From: Ktedonobacter sp. 13_1_20CM_4_53_11
Lineage (GTDB): Bacteria; Chloroflexota; Ktedonobacteria; Ktedonobacterales; Ktedonobacteraceae
NCBI GenBank assembly: GCA_001919995.1
Contig: MNIY01000183.1
Location: 1-14,017 of the forward strand
DNA length: 14,017 nucleotides
Direction of reading: 5' to 3'
Shown: piece after piece, positions 7,163 through 13,954 of the stretch
Layout of the letters: every line of letters starts with the position of its first letter
Numbering within the stretch: the first letter of the stretch is position 1
Program-made: the position numbers and the translations under genes
Notes under the pieces: model-generated
Told to the model about the DNA's origin: nothing
Seen by the model: the letters and a program-made list of their open reading frames with translations, nothing else
The model's database searches: none

Positions 7163-7609
7163 CTATGGCTTGAGGTCCAGCACCGCTTTACCATGCGCCA
7201 GGTCGGCAGGCACCGAGTTGTGATTGAGCACAATCAGCCACTTGCCGTTGATCTTACGAAAGCCGGCGGTCCAACGCAGCCAGAGATCGGTCTTCTGCCC
7301 TGTGTTCAAGGTTCCGTTTATCCGGTTGAGGCTGTGGATGAATGCAACGTCATCACCCACCGTGATGTTGAGGTCGTGAATTTCATAGTAGATCGGGCCC
7401 TGGTAGACGGAGAATACCTCTTCCCAAAGTTTCCTTAGTGCATCTGCTCCTATGTGGCGCAGCGGGGGCACGATGTCGAACGTCACGACCTCTTGTGCGT
7501 ACATAGACATGACGCCTTCGATGTTCCTGTCATGAAGCGCTCTGATCCCATTGTCAAGTAGCCTTTGGATTTCGGCTTCATCGTTTTGCTTGTTTGCTTC
7601 GACTGCCAT
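7163..7609 (-). CDS. SnoaL-like (NTF2-fold, DUF4440/ketosteroid-isomerase-like) protein
   Basis: A 148-residue alpha+beta cone-fold protein. It shows an N-terminal helix (EIQRLLDNGIRALHDRNIEGVMSMYAQEVVTFDIVPPL, residues 13-50), the G-x-DALRKLWEEVF helix, a strand pair (IHDLNITVGDDVAFIHSLNRI), and the terminal WLRWTAGFRKINGKWLIVLNHNSVPADLAHGKAVLDLKP, typical of soil-bacterial SnoaL-like proteins of unknown substrate. ATG 7609 has CAGGAG seven bases upstream, a good ribosome-binding site. It is codirectional with and upstream of the epimerase, but the ECF41 promoter lies after its stop, so it is probably transcribed separately. The sigma factor two genes downstream carries a domain of the same fold. 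Confidence 0.87.
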   Translation of the reverse strand: MAVEANKQNDEAEIQRLLDNGIRALHDRNIEGVMSMYAQEVVTFDIVPPLRHIGADALRKLWEEVFSVYQGPIYYEIHDLNITVGDDVAFIHSLNRINGTLNTGQKTDLWLRWTAGFRKINGKWLIVLNHNSVPADLAHGKAVLDLKP

Positions 7610-7736
7610 AGTTCTCTCCTGTCTGGAGCCTGTTTATGGACCGCAAGTTCTCGTCTCCTTTTTTGCGCTTCATTAGTAAGCATACCGAATTTTTGAGGTG
7701 GAAGACAATCCAAGCAGTTGATCGGGCCGTATTGGG

Positions 7737-7765
7737 ATTGACCCATTGTTATATCATTGACCCAT
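7737..7765 (+). repeat. Pair of perfect 10-bp direct repeats reaching into the start codon of the DUF2127 gene
   Basis: ATTGACCCAT occurs at 7737-7746 and at 7756-7765, start to start 19 bp apart. The second copy includes the first two bases of the ATG of the membrane-protein gene. TTATAT lies between them (7749-7754) and could be a -10 element for a leaderless transcript. Operator function is inference. Confidence 0.45.
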
Positions 7766-8303
7766 GAGCACAACAAGAAAGGGTACTCGGCTTTCATTCC
7801 TTGATCGGATATTTGACACCAGTCTTATCCTGAAAGGGCTTGATGGTTTGCTGGAACTCGTCGGCGGCGTGCTTCTGTTACTGGTGTCGCCGAAGCAGAT
7901 CAGCAGCAGCAGCATGCTCTTAACTCAGCATGAGTTATCTCAAGATCCAAAGGATTTTATCGCCACGCACCTCGTGGCCTATGCGCATACGCTGACTGCT
8001 TCGGTGACACTGTTTGCGGCGGCGTATTTACTGGTGCATGGGATCGTAAAGATTGTTCTTGTGGCCGCTTTGCTCAAAGAACAACTCTGGGCATATCCCT
8101 GGATGATCGGGTTCTTGGGGATTTTTATTCTCTACCAGATATATCGCCTCATCTTGCATATCTCGGTTGGGCTGATCGCTCTCACCGTGTTCGACTGTTT
8201 TATTGTCATGCTCACAGTGCTAGAGTACAGGAAGCATCTACGGCTACACCTGGTGACATCCCACCAGGGGAATTTTGCTCAACGTACCGGAAAGGGAAAG
8301 TAA
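7764..8303 (+). CDS. DUF2127 integral membrane protein
   Basis: A 179-residue hydrophobic protein of the DUF2127 family, function unknown. Four likely membrane helices: residues about 22-43 (LKGLDGLLELVGGVLLLLVS), 72-100 (AHTLTASVTLFAAAYLLVHGIVKIVLVAALL), 110-130 (WMIGFLGIFILYQIYRLIL) and 132-152 (ISVGLIALTVFDCFIVMLTVL). The H-G-I/V-K-I-V-L core after YLLVHG and the basic C-terminal tail are characteristic. No ribosome-binding site precedes ATG 7764, but a repeated operator-like 10-mer and a TATA-rich stretch do, so translation may be leaderless. The gene is divergent from the SnoaL-like gene, with a shared 154-bp intergenic region. Confidence 0.85.
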   Translation: MSTTRKGTRLSFLDRIFDTSLILKGLDGLLELVGGVLLLLVSPKQISSSSMLLTQHELSQDPKDFIATHLVAYAHTLTASVTLFAAAYLLVHGIVKIVLVAALLKEQLWAYPWMIGFLGIFILYQIYRLILHISVGLIALTVFDCFIVMLTVLEYRKHLRLHLVTSHQGNFAQRTGKGK

Positions 8304-8306
8304 GAC

Positions 8307-8327
8307 AGCGGCTTCTCACCGCTTTTT
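8307..8327 (+). terminator. Rho-independent terminator after the DUF2127 gene
   Basis: AGCGG (8307-8311) and CCGCT (8319-8323) form a 5-bp GC-rich stem with a 7-base loop, followed by a run of five T (8323-8327). It lies immediately after the stop codon of the membrane-protein gene. Confidence 0.65.
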
Positions 8328-8337
8328 GTGCAAAGTG

Positions 8338-8372
8338 GAGCATTCGGTAAATCTATGGACTCTGTAGGGCCC
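8338..8372 (+). repeat. Dispersed repeat, copy C (left of IS630 element)
   Basis: A 35-bp unit starting GAGCATTCGGTAAATC and ending GTAGGGCCC. It matches the reverse complement of 10412-10446 at 26 of 35 positions without gaps, and also resembles the reverse complement of 9604-9640 in its first 22 bases. It lies 44 bp before the left end of the IS630 element, in inverted orientation to the copy on the right. Confidence 0.5.
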
Positions 8373-8416
8373 TCAGCGGAGCTTGCGGAGCGTGTATCAA
8401 TTCCCTCGTGGCCATC

Positions 8417-8448
8417 GCCGATAATGAACATTAACAAATTAATCCGGT
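8417..8448 (+). repeat. Left terminal inverted repeat of IS630 element
   Basis: Perfect reverse complement of 9575-9606. The outer GCCGATA may belong to the target site rather than to the element. Confidence 0.9.
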
Positions 8449-8494
8449 AATGGTATCCTCAGAGAAAACCGACTTCTCTGAGGAGGCCACGATC

Positions 8495-9575
8495 ATGGCC
8501 CAGCCACGCTGCATTCACTTGACAGCAGCACAAACCGAAGAATGACAAGGAGTGCGTGACCACCACAAGAAAGCCTACATGCGTGAGCGGGCTGCAGCCA
8601 TCTTGAAAGTGGCAAGCGGGCTCTCGATGCTTCAGGTGGCTCTGCATGGGCTGCTCAAGCCCAGGCGCTCCGACACGATCAGCCAGTGGATCAGCCGCTA
8701 TGAAGAGGGAGGAGTCCAGGGGTTGCAGGTGCAGGCAGGACGCGGGCGCAAGCCCGCTTTTTCCCCCTGTGCAGGCCCCGCAAGATCTGGAGCTGGCCGT
8801 CGCTGACTTGACAGAAACGGTGCACCAGAGCCCGGAGTGCTTCGGCCTCTCACGCAGTCGCTGGTGGCTTGAGGGGTTGCGGCAAACCGTGCCCTGGCTT
8901 TCCTCTTTGAGCCTGCCTGGCATCTGCCAACTGCTGGATCGCTTGCACATCGCCTATAAGCGTGGCAGGCGCTATGTGCATTCTCCTGATCCGGACTACC
9001 CAGTCAAGAGTGCTCGCTTACGCAGCGCTTGGCAAGAGGTCTTAAAGGACCCCACCAGCTTCGTGTTGCTCTATCAGGATGAATTAACCTACTATCGCTG
9101 TCCCACGGTCTTCTGTGACTATGCGACGGCGGGTAGCGATGCGCCACTGGCGGCTCAAGGCATCGGCTACAATACCTCGCGGCGCATTGCTGGCTGTTTG
9201 GATGCTTACACCGGACGCTTGATCACCTGGCAACGCAGCGCCTTTGATCACCAGACCTTTCTGCGCTATCTGCAAGCGGTGGAAGCGCGCTATGAGCGTG
9301 CGCAGCGCATTTACATCGCGCTGGACAACTGGCCGGTGCATTTTCAACCCGATGTGCTGGCTGCGCTGCAGAGCAGCAAGATCACCTTGGTGTTTTTGCC
9401 AACCTATGCTCCCTGGCTCAACCCTATCGAGAAGGTGTGGCGTAAACTCAAACAGGAGATCTTGCACTTGCATCGCTACAGTAGCCGCTGGAAGGACTTG
9501 CAAGTGCGCGTCGAAGAGTGGCTGATCCAGTATGATCGGCCTTCTCCTGACTTGCTGCGTTATGTCGGGTTATGA
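8495..9575 (+). pseudogene. IS630-family transposase, interrupted by a stop and a frameshift
   Basis: The authentic start is probably ATG 8495, with AGGAGG at 8481-8486. Translation gives MAQPRCIHLTAAQTEE, then TGA (8543-8545), then in the same frame QGVRDHHKKAYMRERAAAILKVASG and the HTH-like LKPRRSDTISQWISRYEEGGVQGLQVQAGRGRKPAFSP. At the TTTTTCCCCC run (8758-8767) the reading must move by +1 to continue as VQAPQDLELAVADL. The C-terminal half has the DDE_3 catalytic blocks: LLYQDELTYYRCP, IYIALDNWPVHF and LPTYAPWLNPIEKVWRKLK. The stop TGA 9573-9575 touches the right terminal repeat. Two independent lesions make a functional product unlikely unless the frameshift is programmed and the TGA is bypassed or replaced by a downstream start. 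Confidence 0.85.
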
Positions 9576-9606
9576 CCGGATTAATTTGTTAATGTTCATT
9601 ATCGGC
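9575..9606 (-). repeat. Right terminal inverted repeat of IS630 element
   Basis: Perfect partner of 8417-8448; its first base is the last base of the transposase stop codon. Confidence 0.9.
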
Positions 9607-9640
9607 CCTTGATGCTCATCTATAAATTTGCCGAATGCAC
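9604..9640 (-). repeat. Dispersed repeat, copy A (right of IS630 element)
   Basis: Read on the minus strand it starts GTGCATTCGGCAAATTTATA and runs into GGGCC directly at the IS630 end. It resembles copy C (8338-8372) and copy B (10412-10446). It lies about 60 bp before the DinB gene, so it could also hold promoter elements of that gene. Confidence 0.45.
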
Positions 9641-9701
9641 CACTAAGCTGTGAGAAAAGATGTACATTGGCATACACTAGCCAGACAAGGAGATTCGATA
9701 C

Positions 9702-10208
9702 ATGGCTGAAGACAATTTCACGCTGACGACGTTCTACACTTCGTGGAAAGCGTTCCAGGACGAGATCAAAAGGGCGATCGCGCCGCTTACGGCTGAGCAG
9801 CTTGCGCTTCGCGCGACACCTGATCTGCGCTCTATCGGCGAGAATGTCCTGCATATCGTCGGCTGCCGGGCCTTCTGGTTCGCCGAGTTCCTGGGCGAGG
9901 ATGGCGGCGAGGGCATGCAGGTGTACGTAGGTTGGAACGAGGCTGCACTGAAGCTGGGAGCACTCATCCCGAGCGCTGCCGAGTTGGCCGAGGGACTCGA
10001 CCGCACCTGGCAATTCATGGCGGATTGCCTGTCACGCTGGAGTCCCGACGAGATGCGACAGACCTTCCCCGACGACTGGGACGGCCAACGCGTTGACCTG
10101 TCGCGCGCCTGGGTCGTCTGGCATGTCATGGAGCACGACCTGTTCCACGGCGGCGAGCTGTCGCTCCTCCTGGGCATGCACGCTATCCCGGCGGGGTTCA
10201 CCGGCTAG
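9702..10208 (+). CDS. DinB-superfamily protein
   Basis: A 168-residue four-helix-bundle protein of the DinB/YfiT superfamily; members are metal-binding and include thiol-dependent transferases (for bacillithiol or mycothiol) and many of unknown role. The expected metal ligands are visible: H51 in IGENVLHIVGC, then H141 and H145 (or H149) in VVWHVMEHDLFHGGELSLLLGMH. Length is typical. ATG 9702 is preceded by CAAGGAGATTCGATAC, a strong ribosome-binding site. It stands alone on the plus strand between the IS630 element and the META-domain gene; 269 bp separate it from the latter. Cytosolic location is inferred from lack of signal or membrane segments. The substrate is not predictable. Confidence 0.87.
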   Translation: MAEDNFTLTTFYTSWKAFQDEIKRAIAPLTAEQLALRATPDLRSIGENVLHIVGCRAFWFAEFLGEDGGEGMQVYVGWNEAALKLGALIPSAAELAEGLDRTWQFMADCLSRWSPDEMRQTFPDDWDGQRVDLSRAWVVWHVMEHDLFHGGELSLLLGMHAIPAGFTG

Positions 10209-10477
10209 CGGCGGGAGAGCATTGATCGGGAGAGGCGGGATTATGCGCCAGGTTACGCAGACGCAAACTGTAGACTACCAGGGCGCACCCTCGCGGTCAC
10301 CCTGGTGGGGCTGCTTCACCGTAACAATCATTCACAGGCCCTGGGCGCAAACCCTCCTTCTTTGATGGAAGCTCCGAGATTAGTCGCTGCCCCTTTGATG
10401 GCCGATAAATCGGGCCCTACCGGTCTCGTGGAGTTAGCGAATGCACCATTAAAGGAAGAAGGGAAAGGGTGCTTTTT
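10209..10477. other. Intergenic region between DinB and META-domain genes
   Basis: No gene is supported here. An inverted repeat CCAGGG/CCCTGG (10278-10283 with 10300-10305, 16-base loop) has no following T run, so it is not a clear terminator. A palindrome-like GGCCGATAAATCGGGCC (10400-10416) and the 35-bp repeat copy B follow. A purine-rich stretch supplies the ribosome-binding site of the next gene. Confidence 0.5.
10412..10446 (-). repeat. Dispersed repeat, copy B (no IS inserted)
   Basis: On the minus strand it reads GTGCATTCGCTAACTCC to GTAGGGCCC and matches copy C (8338-8372) at 26 of 35 positions. Immediately to the left lies GGCCGATAAATCGGGCC. The order GCCGATA, TCGG, CCCT, then GCGAATGCACCA is the same as at the right flank of the IS630 element, so this may represent an unoccupied relative of that insertion site. 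Confidence 0.5.
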
Positions 10478-10948
10478 ATGAGGTACTTTTTTATGAGACA
10501 TCGGAACGTGCTCATCATTGGCAGTCTTGCCGCTCTCGGCCTTGTGATCGCCCTGGGAGTAATCTTGATTCGGATGACTGCCTCGCCCCCTGCTGCTTCG
10601 CCCTCCGGTGTGCTCTGGACCCTGACATCCCTACAAGTCAACGGTCAGACACACCAGTTGATCCCCAACGTGGCTGTCACCTTGACCTTTCACGAGCCAT
10701 CTCATACCATCACTGGCAACAGTGGATGCAACAGCTACCAGGCCACGTACCAGCAACAAAACTCACAGATACGCTTTCAGGATTTTGCTATGACCGCGGT
10801 CGGCTGCCTCGGCCCGGAGGGAGTGCAAGAAAACCGCTACATGCAAGCCCTCTCGCATGCAGAAACACTGCTCGTCTCAGCAAATGCCATGACCATCACC
10901 GGTGCCGGTGGCAAAGACATCCTACAGTTCTCCTCTTCGCAACCCTAA
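10478..10948 (+). CDS. Membrane-anchored META-domain (HslJ-like) protein
   Basis: From ATG 10478 the product has 156 residues; GTG 10469 would add three. A basic N-terminus (MRYFFMRHRN) is followed by one hydrophobic segment (about residues 11-33, VLIIGSLAALGLVIALGVILI), probably an uncleaved anchor or signal sequence, then an A/S/P-rich linker and the META domain. Domain hallmarks are LWTLTSLQVNGQ, VTLTFHEPSHTITGNSGCNSYQATYQ (G-x-x-GCN-x-Y-x-A-x-Y), IRFQDFAMTAVGCLGP and NRYMQALSHAETLLVS. META proteins such as HslJ are linked to heat or antibiotic stress at the envelope; the exact function here is unknown. GAAAGGG about 8 bases before ATG 10478 favours this start. No lipobox cysteine is seen. 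Confidence 0.85.
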   Translation: MRYFFMRHRNVLIIGSLAALGLVIALGVILIRMTASPPAASPSGVLWTLTSLQVNGQTHQLIPNVAVTLTFHEPSHTITGNSGCNSYQATYQQQNSQIRFQDFAMTAVGCLGPEGVQENRYMQALSHAETLLVSANAMTITGAGGKDILQFSSSQP

Positions 10949-11044
10949 CTTGTTTCTGGGGAACCGTTCTCTATATGGCCCGAGGCAGAAGCTTTGAAGG
11001 AGTCTTCAGGAAATAGCGTGAAGAGCTGGGGGAGCGGGCGGACG

Positions 11045-11064
11045 GCCGATAATGAATATTATCG
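11045..11064. repeat. Solitary IS630-end-like palindrome
   Basis: GCCGATAATGAATATT at 11045-11060 equals the outermost 16 bases of the IS630 terminal repeat except for one base (T for C). It continues into an inverted arm ATTATCG, so CGATAAT (11047-11053) pairs with ATTATCG (11058-11064) around GAAT. No transposase is nearby. The surrounding 10949-11117 holds no gene I can support. Confidence 0.45.
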
Positions 11065-11117
11065 ATCAAGATCAGCCAAATCGTAGGCGCCGGTTTACCG
11101 TGCGAGGGGCGCATTCC

Positions 11118-11143
11118 TGTATTGGTACTTAGGACATCCGTTC
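11118..11143 (+). repeat. Left terminal inverted repeat of IS copy 2
   Basis: Starts TGTATTGGTACTTAGGACAT; one base shorter than the partner because the C of GGCTACTT is missing. Confidence 0.85.
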
Positions 11144-11386
11144 GTAAAAGAAGCCTCTTAGGCTTTCACCGCTCGCCTCTTCCTCGTGATTAGGTGGCCC
11201 TCGGCCATCGAAATGGCAGGGGAATGGTACTCGTGGACCAGAGAAAACAGGCGTGGATAGGCAGCAAACCATCAGGGAAGGCATGCAAAGGCTCCATATG
11301 AGGTCTGCCACAGACCTCTTCAGCCATGAGCTATCAGCTAGATGGACCTCGTCCACTAGCTGGACACTTGCCCACGTGGTCCCACT

Positions 11387-12505
11387 TCAGGCTGCCCAGT
11401 GGTAGTCGTGGTGCAGCCCACCCATGACCGGAAAAGCAATTACCTTGTTCCCTGCATCCTGAGAGGAAAGAGCTGATCGGCTCGGTTCAGGTATCTGCTG
11501 CCCAATCCCTTGAGGCGGTCGTGCCCGGTTGAAGTACACCGCATACTCATTCAGAACACGTTGGAGCTGCTTCTCCTGAAAGATCAACAGATGGTCGAGG
11601 CATTCTTGTCGCACACTTCTCAATAAGCGTTCGCAGATGGCGTTGGCTCGTGGCGCCTGAACCGGCGTTTTGAGCAGCTTGATGCCACTGGTCTTCGCCA
11701 CTCGGCGGAAACAGGATCCAAACTTGCTATCGTGATCACAGATCAGATACTTGGGTACTTGCCCATAAGGCGTCGCTTCTCGCAGTTGTTGGGCCACCCA
11801 GGCATCCGTTGGGCATCGAGTCACGCCCACGTGGATCACCTTGCGAGACTTGAGTTCTACGACGAAGAACGCGAAGAGCGGTCGAAAGAACAGATCAGTC
11901 ACCTGCAAGAAGTCGCAGGCCCAGACCTGAGCGGCGTGGTTACGCAGAAAGGTCGACCACTTCTGACCGCGTGGCTGGTGTCTGCGAACTCCTCGCATGT
12001 ATTTCTGGACGGTACGTTTACATACACGAAGGCCCAGTTTCAACAATTCCCCCCGAATCCTTTCAGCGCCCCAGAGTCGGTTGTTCGTCGCCATTTCTCG
12101 GATCAAGGCAATCGTTTCCTCGGCGATCTTGGGCTTGCGAGAAGCGGCCTTTGACTTCCGTTGCCAATTCAAGCGAAAGAGCTTCCGATGCCACCTGAGA
12201 AGTGTGTCTGGTTGCACGATCAAGAGGGCTTGCTGCCAGGTACGAACGAGCTTTGCCAGCAGAACGAGGAGGATACGATCGGCCCTGGTGACTGGTGGTC
12301 TTTTCACCCGCCGTTTGAGGATAATAAGTTGCTGGCGCAAGAGGGCATTTTCCGCGATCAGTTCGGACTTGCTTCGGCCAAGATCTGCCATGGTTTGCAG
12401 CGACAAGGAGAGCCTGAGCGGTTTCGTCCAACGAGCAAAGCGAGCGGAGAGCGCATGTAAGCAGCCATCCTTCAGCCGCCGGAGAGAGGTCACAACACGA
12501 GCCAT
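11387..12505 (-). CDS. Transposase with HTH and DD-E integrase core, IS copy 2
   Basis: ATG 12505 is preferred over the in-frame ATG 12541. It has GGAGAA about 9 bases upstream and yields 372 residues, exactly the length of the paralogue at 1296-2414; the longer start would add 12 residues with no ribosome-binding site. The motifs fall at the same positions as in the paralogue: KSELIAENALLRQQLIILKRR (47-67), NNRLWGAERIRGELLKLGLRV (141-161), D198 (VWACDFL), D257 (LICDHDSKF), E292 (NAICERL), and YFNRARPPQGIGQQIPEPS near the end. The catalytic triad and the reading frame are intact, so it may be an active transposase. It acts on the ends of its own element, and because the end sequences are similar it might also recognise copy 1. 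Confidence 0.9.
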   Translation of the reverse strand: MARVVTSLRRLKDGCLHALSARFARWTKPLRLSLSLQTMADLGRSKSELIAENALLRQQLIILKRRVKRPPVTRADRILLVLLAKLVRTWQQALLIVQPDTLLRWHRKLFRLNWQRKSKAASRKPKIAEETIALIREMATNNRLWGAERIRGELLKLGLRVCKRTVQKYMRGVRRHQPRGQKWSTFLRNHAAQVWACDFLQVTDLFFRPLFAFFVVELKSRKVIHVGVTRCPTDAWVAQQLREATPYGQVPKYLICDHDSKFGSCFRRVAKTSGIKLLKTPVQAPRANAICERLLRSVRQECLDHLLIFQEKQLQRVLNEYAVYFNRARPPQGIGQQIPEPSRSALSSQDAGNKVIAFPVMGGLHHDYHWAA

Positions 12506-12645
12506 AACAAAAACTTCTCCATTACGTGAGAGTTTCGTCATTTGAGCATGAGGATGCTATTGACGACGTCTGATTGTACCCCAACCCTCCTGTGTTTGCA
12601 AGCAAAGGATGAAGTTCTTTCTCCGTCTCGAAGGGCCTATTTTTT

Positions 12646-12672
12646 GGACGGATGACCCAAGTAGCCATTACA
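12646..12672 (-). repeat. Right terminal inverted repeat of IS copy 2
   Basis: Reverse complement begins TGTAATGGCTACTTGGGTCA; aligned with 11118-11143. Confidence 0.85.
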
Positions 12673-13052
12673 GGGGTTTGAGTAGGATCGTCCTTCCACG
12701 CAGCATTACATCCTCATCGTGCGCTTTCTAATAACCGCTTATTCATATGTTTTATCTATGCTATGATGAAGAGGGCAGGGAGATCGTCCTGCCCGCTCTG
12801 CCGTGTCCGGCCTGTAGACCGATCATGAAGGACAAGCAAACAATCATGAGTTTTGCCCACCACATCCTGACTGAGAACCAAATTGGGGTTGGCGTTGACA
12901 TTTTCGTCAGAATCACACTGATAGGCCAATTGGCGGATATATTTACGTGCATGGTTGCAGCTGAGCTGCAAGAGAGACAGACAAATCAAACAGTGCCGGC
13001 AAGCTCTTGATCGGGCCTGAGCCAATCGCCAGCACAACATGAGGGAAGAACA
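12673..13052 (+). promoter_or_regulatory. 380-bp leader of the ATP-grasp gene, with promoter-like and hairpin elements
   Basis: No gene is supported here, but there are ordered signals. An extended -10-like TGCTATGAT lies at 12759-12767. Five bases later a GGGCAGG/CCTGCCC stem (12773-12779 with 12788-12794, loop 8) follows without a T run. TTGACA occurs at 12895-12900 with only a poor -10 behind it. A perfect 7-bp inverted repeat TTGCAGC-TGA-GCTGCAA lies at 12955-12971, and GAGGGAAG precedes the next start codon. Whether the region is a regulated leader or ordinary spacer cannot be decided by reading alone. Confidence 0.35.
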
Positions 13053-13919
13053 ATGCACATCGCCCTTGCCACCAACCAGGAGTATCCGAACCTTCTTGAA
13101 GGCGAGGTGCTGCCGCTCGAAGCGTTCAGCAAGGCCGGATACGATGCTGAACCCGCTGTATGGAATGACCCGTCCGTCGATTGGGGGCAATTCGGCCACA
13201 TCATCATTCGCTGCTGCTGGGGCTACCACCGCAAAGTCGAGGAGTTTTACTCCTGGCTGGATAAGCTAGGAGCTCTAGGCGTCACGGTGCATAATCCGCC
13301 TGAGATTGTCCGCTGGAACTCCCACAAACGGTACCTCTTGGACCTGCAGTCCATGGAGCTGCCCGTGCCGGAAACGACACTCGTCAGTCGGAGTGACGCT
13401 CGACCCTTGCAGGAAACGAGCGGTTCACTATCCTGCGACCAGGTTGTCATCAAGCCCTGCTATGGCGCTTCTTCCCAAGGGGTCATGAAAGTGGTCAGAG
13501 GAGAGACCAGCGAAGAATCCGAAGCGCAGTACCGCCGGCTGCTGCGGTCGAGTGAGGTGCTCGTGCAGGAGTTTATCCCTGAGATTGCTCAAGGCGAAAC
13601 GTCGGCCGTCTTCTTCAACAACCACTTCAGTCATGCCGTCGTCAAAGTACCCAAGACCGGTGAATTTAGGACGAACTATGACTTGGGCGGCACCGAGCAC
13701 GCCGTGACGCTCAGCACAGAGCAAAAGGCAAGAGTCGAGCGGGTGTATGCTCAATGCAAGCAAGACGTCCTCTACGCCCGCTTGGACTTTGTCGAAACCG
13801 CCAAAGGCATACGGCTCATGGAGCTGGAGCTCATCGAGCCATACCTCTTCTTCGACTACCAGGAAGGGGCAGCGGATGGCTTTGTGAAAGCATTTGAACA
13901 GCGGATCGAGCGAAAGTAG
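13053..13919 (+). CDS. ATP-grasp enzyme, glutathione-synthetase-like (DcsG-like class)
   Basis: A 288-residue ATP-grasp ligase. It should activate a carboxylate with ATP and join it to an amine or thiol; the substrate is unknown. Family blocks: N-terminal IALATNQEYPNLLEGE (residues 3-18), AEPAVWNDPSVDWGQF (32-47), IIIRCCWGYHRKVEEFYSWLD (50-70), NPPEIVRWNSHKRYLLDL (81-98, K92), DQVVIKPCYGASSQGV (129-144, K134 likely ATP-binding), LVQEFIPEIAQGETSAVFF (170-188), FSHAVVKVPKTGEFRTN (192-208), and the metal site with YARLDFVE and MELELIEPYLFF (E257, E259, E262). This resembles the cyclo-ligase DcsG of cycloserine biosynthesis, but no other genes of that pathway are near. ATG 13053 has GAGGGAAG seven bases upstream. 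Confidence 0.88.
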   Translation: MHIALATNQEYPNLLEGEVLPLEAFSKAGYDAEPAVWNDPSVDWGQFGHIIIRCCWGYHRKVEEFYSWLDKLGALGVTVHNPPEIVRWNSHKRYLLDLQSMELPVPETTLVSRSDARPLQETSGSLSCDQVVIKPCYGASSQGVMKVVRGETSEESEAQYRRLLRSSEVLVQEFIPEIAQGETSAVFFNNHFSHAVVKVPKTGEFRTNYDLGGTEHAVTLSTEQKARVERVYAQCKQDVLYARLDFVETAKGIRLMELELIEPYLFFDYQEGAADGFVKAFEQRIERK

Positions 13920-13954
13920 CAAGCGCTTCTCTTATTCGCAGCTATGCTGCCGGA

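Larger units (their letters stand above)
8417..9606 (+). mobile_element. IS630-family element with perfect 32-bp terminal inverted repeats
   Basis: The ends 8417-8448 and 9575-9606 are exact reverse complements over 32 bases (GCCGATAATGAACATTAACA at the outer side). IS630 elements duplicate a TA target. If the duplicated TA is the one in CCGATAATG, the mobile part is 8423-9600 and the empty target would be GCCGATATCGGC, a palindrome. The single transposase gene is broken by a stop and a frameshift, so the copy is probably immobile by itself. Identical ends suggest a fairly recent insertion or maintained ends. Confidence 0.88.
11118..12672 (-). mobile_element. Complete IS of an integrase-type (IS3/IS481-like) family, copy 2
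   Basis: This 1555-bp element has imperfect terminal inverted repeats (11118-11143 and 12646-12672, about 22 of 27 positions, one gap on the left) of the same consensus as the IS at 1005-2575. It carries one leftward transposase and about 240 bp of non-coding sequence between transposase stop and left end (11144-11386). No target duplication is evident (left flank ATTCC, right flank GGGGT). Divergence from copy 1 shows the two are separate lineages and not products of one recent transposition. Confidence 0.85.

Noticed and set aside
12747..13010. An 87-codon open frame before the ATP-grasp gene (MFYLCYDEEGREIVL start).
   Set aside because: No ribosome-binding site, no recognisable domain, and it covers promoter-like and hairpin sequences; more likely chance.
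13053..13919. Cycloserine or peptide natural-product cluster around the DcsG-like ATP-grasp gene.
   Set aside because: No other pathway gene is within the window; resemblance alone does not fix the substrate.
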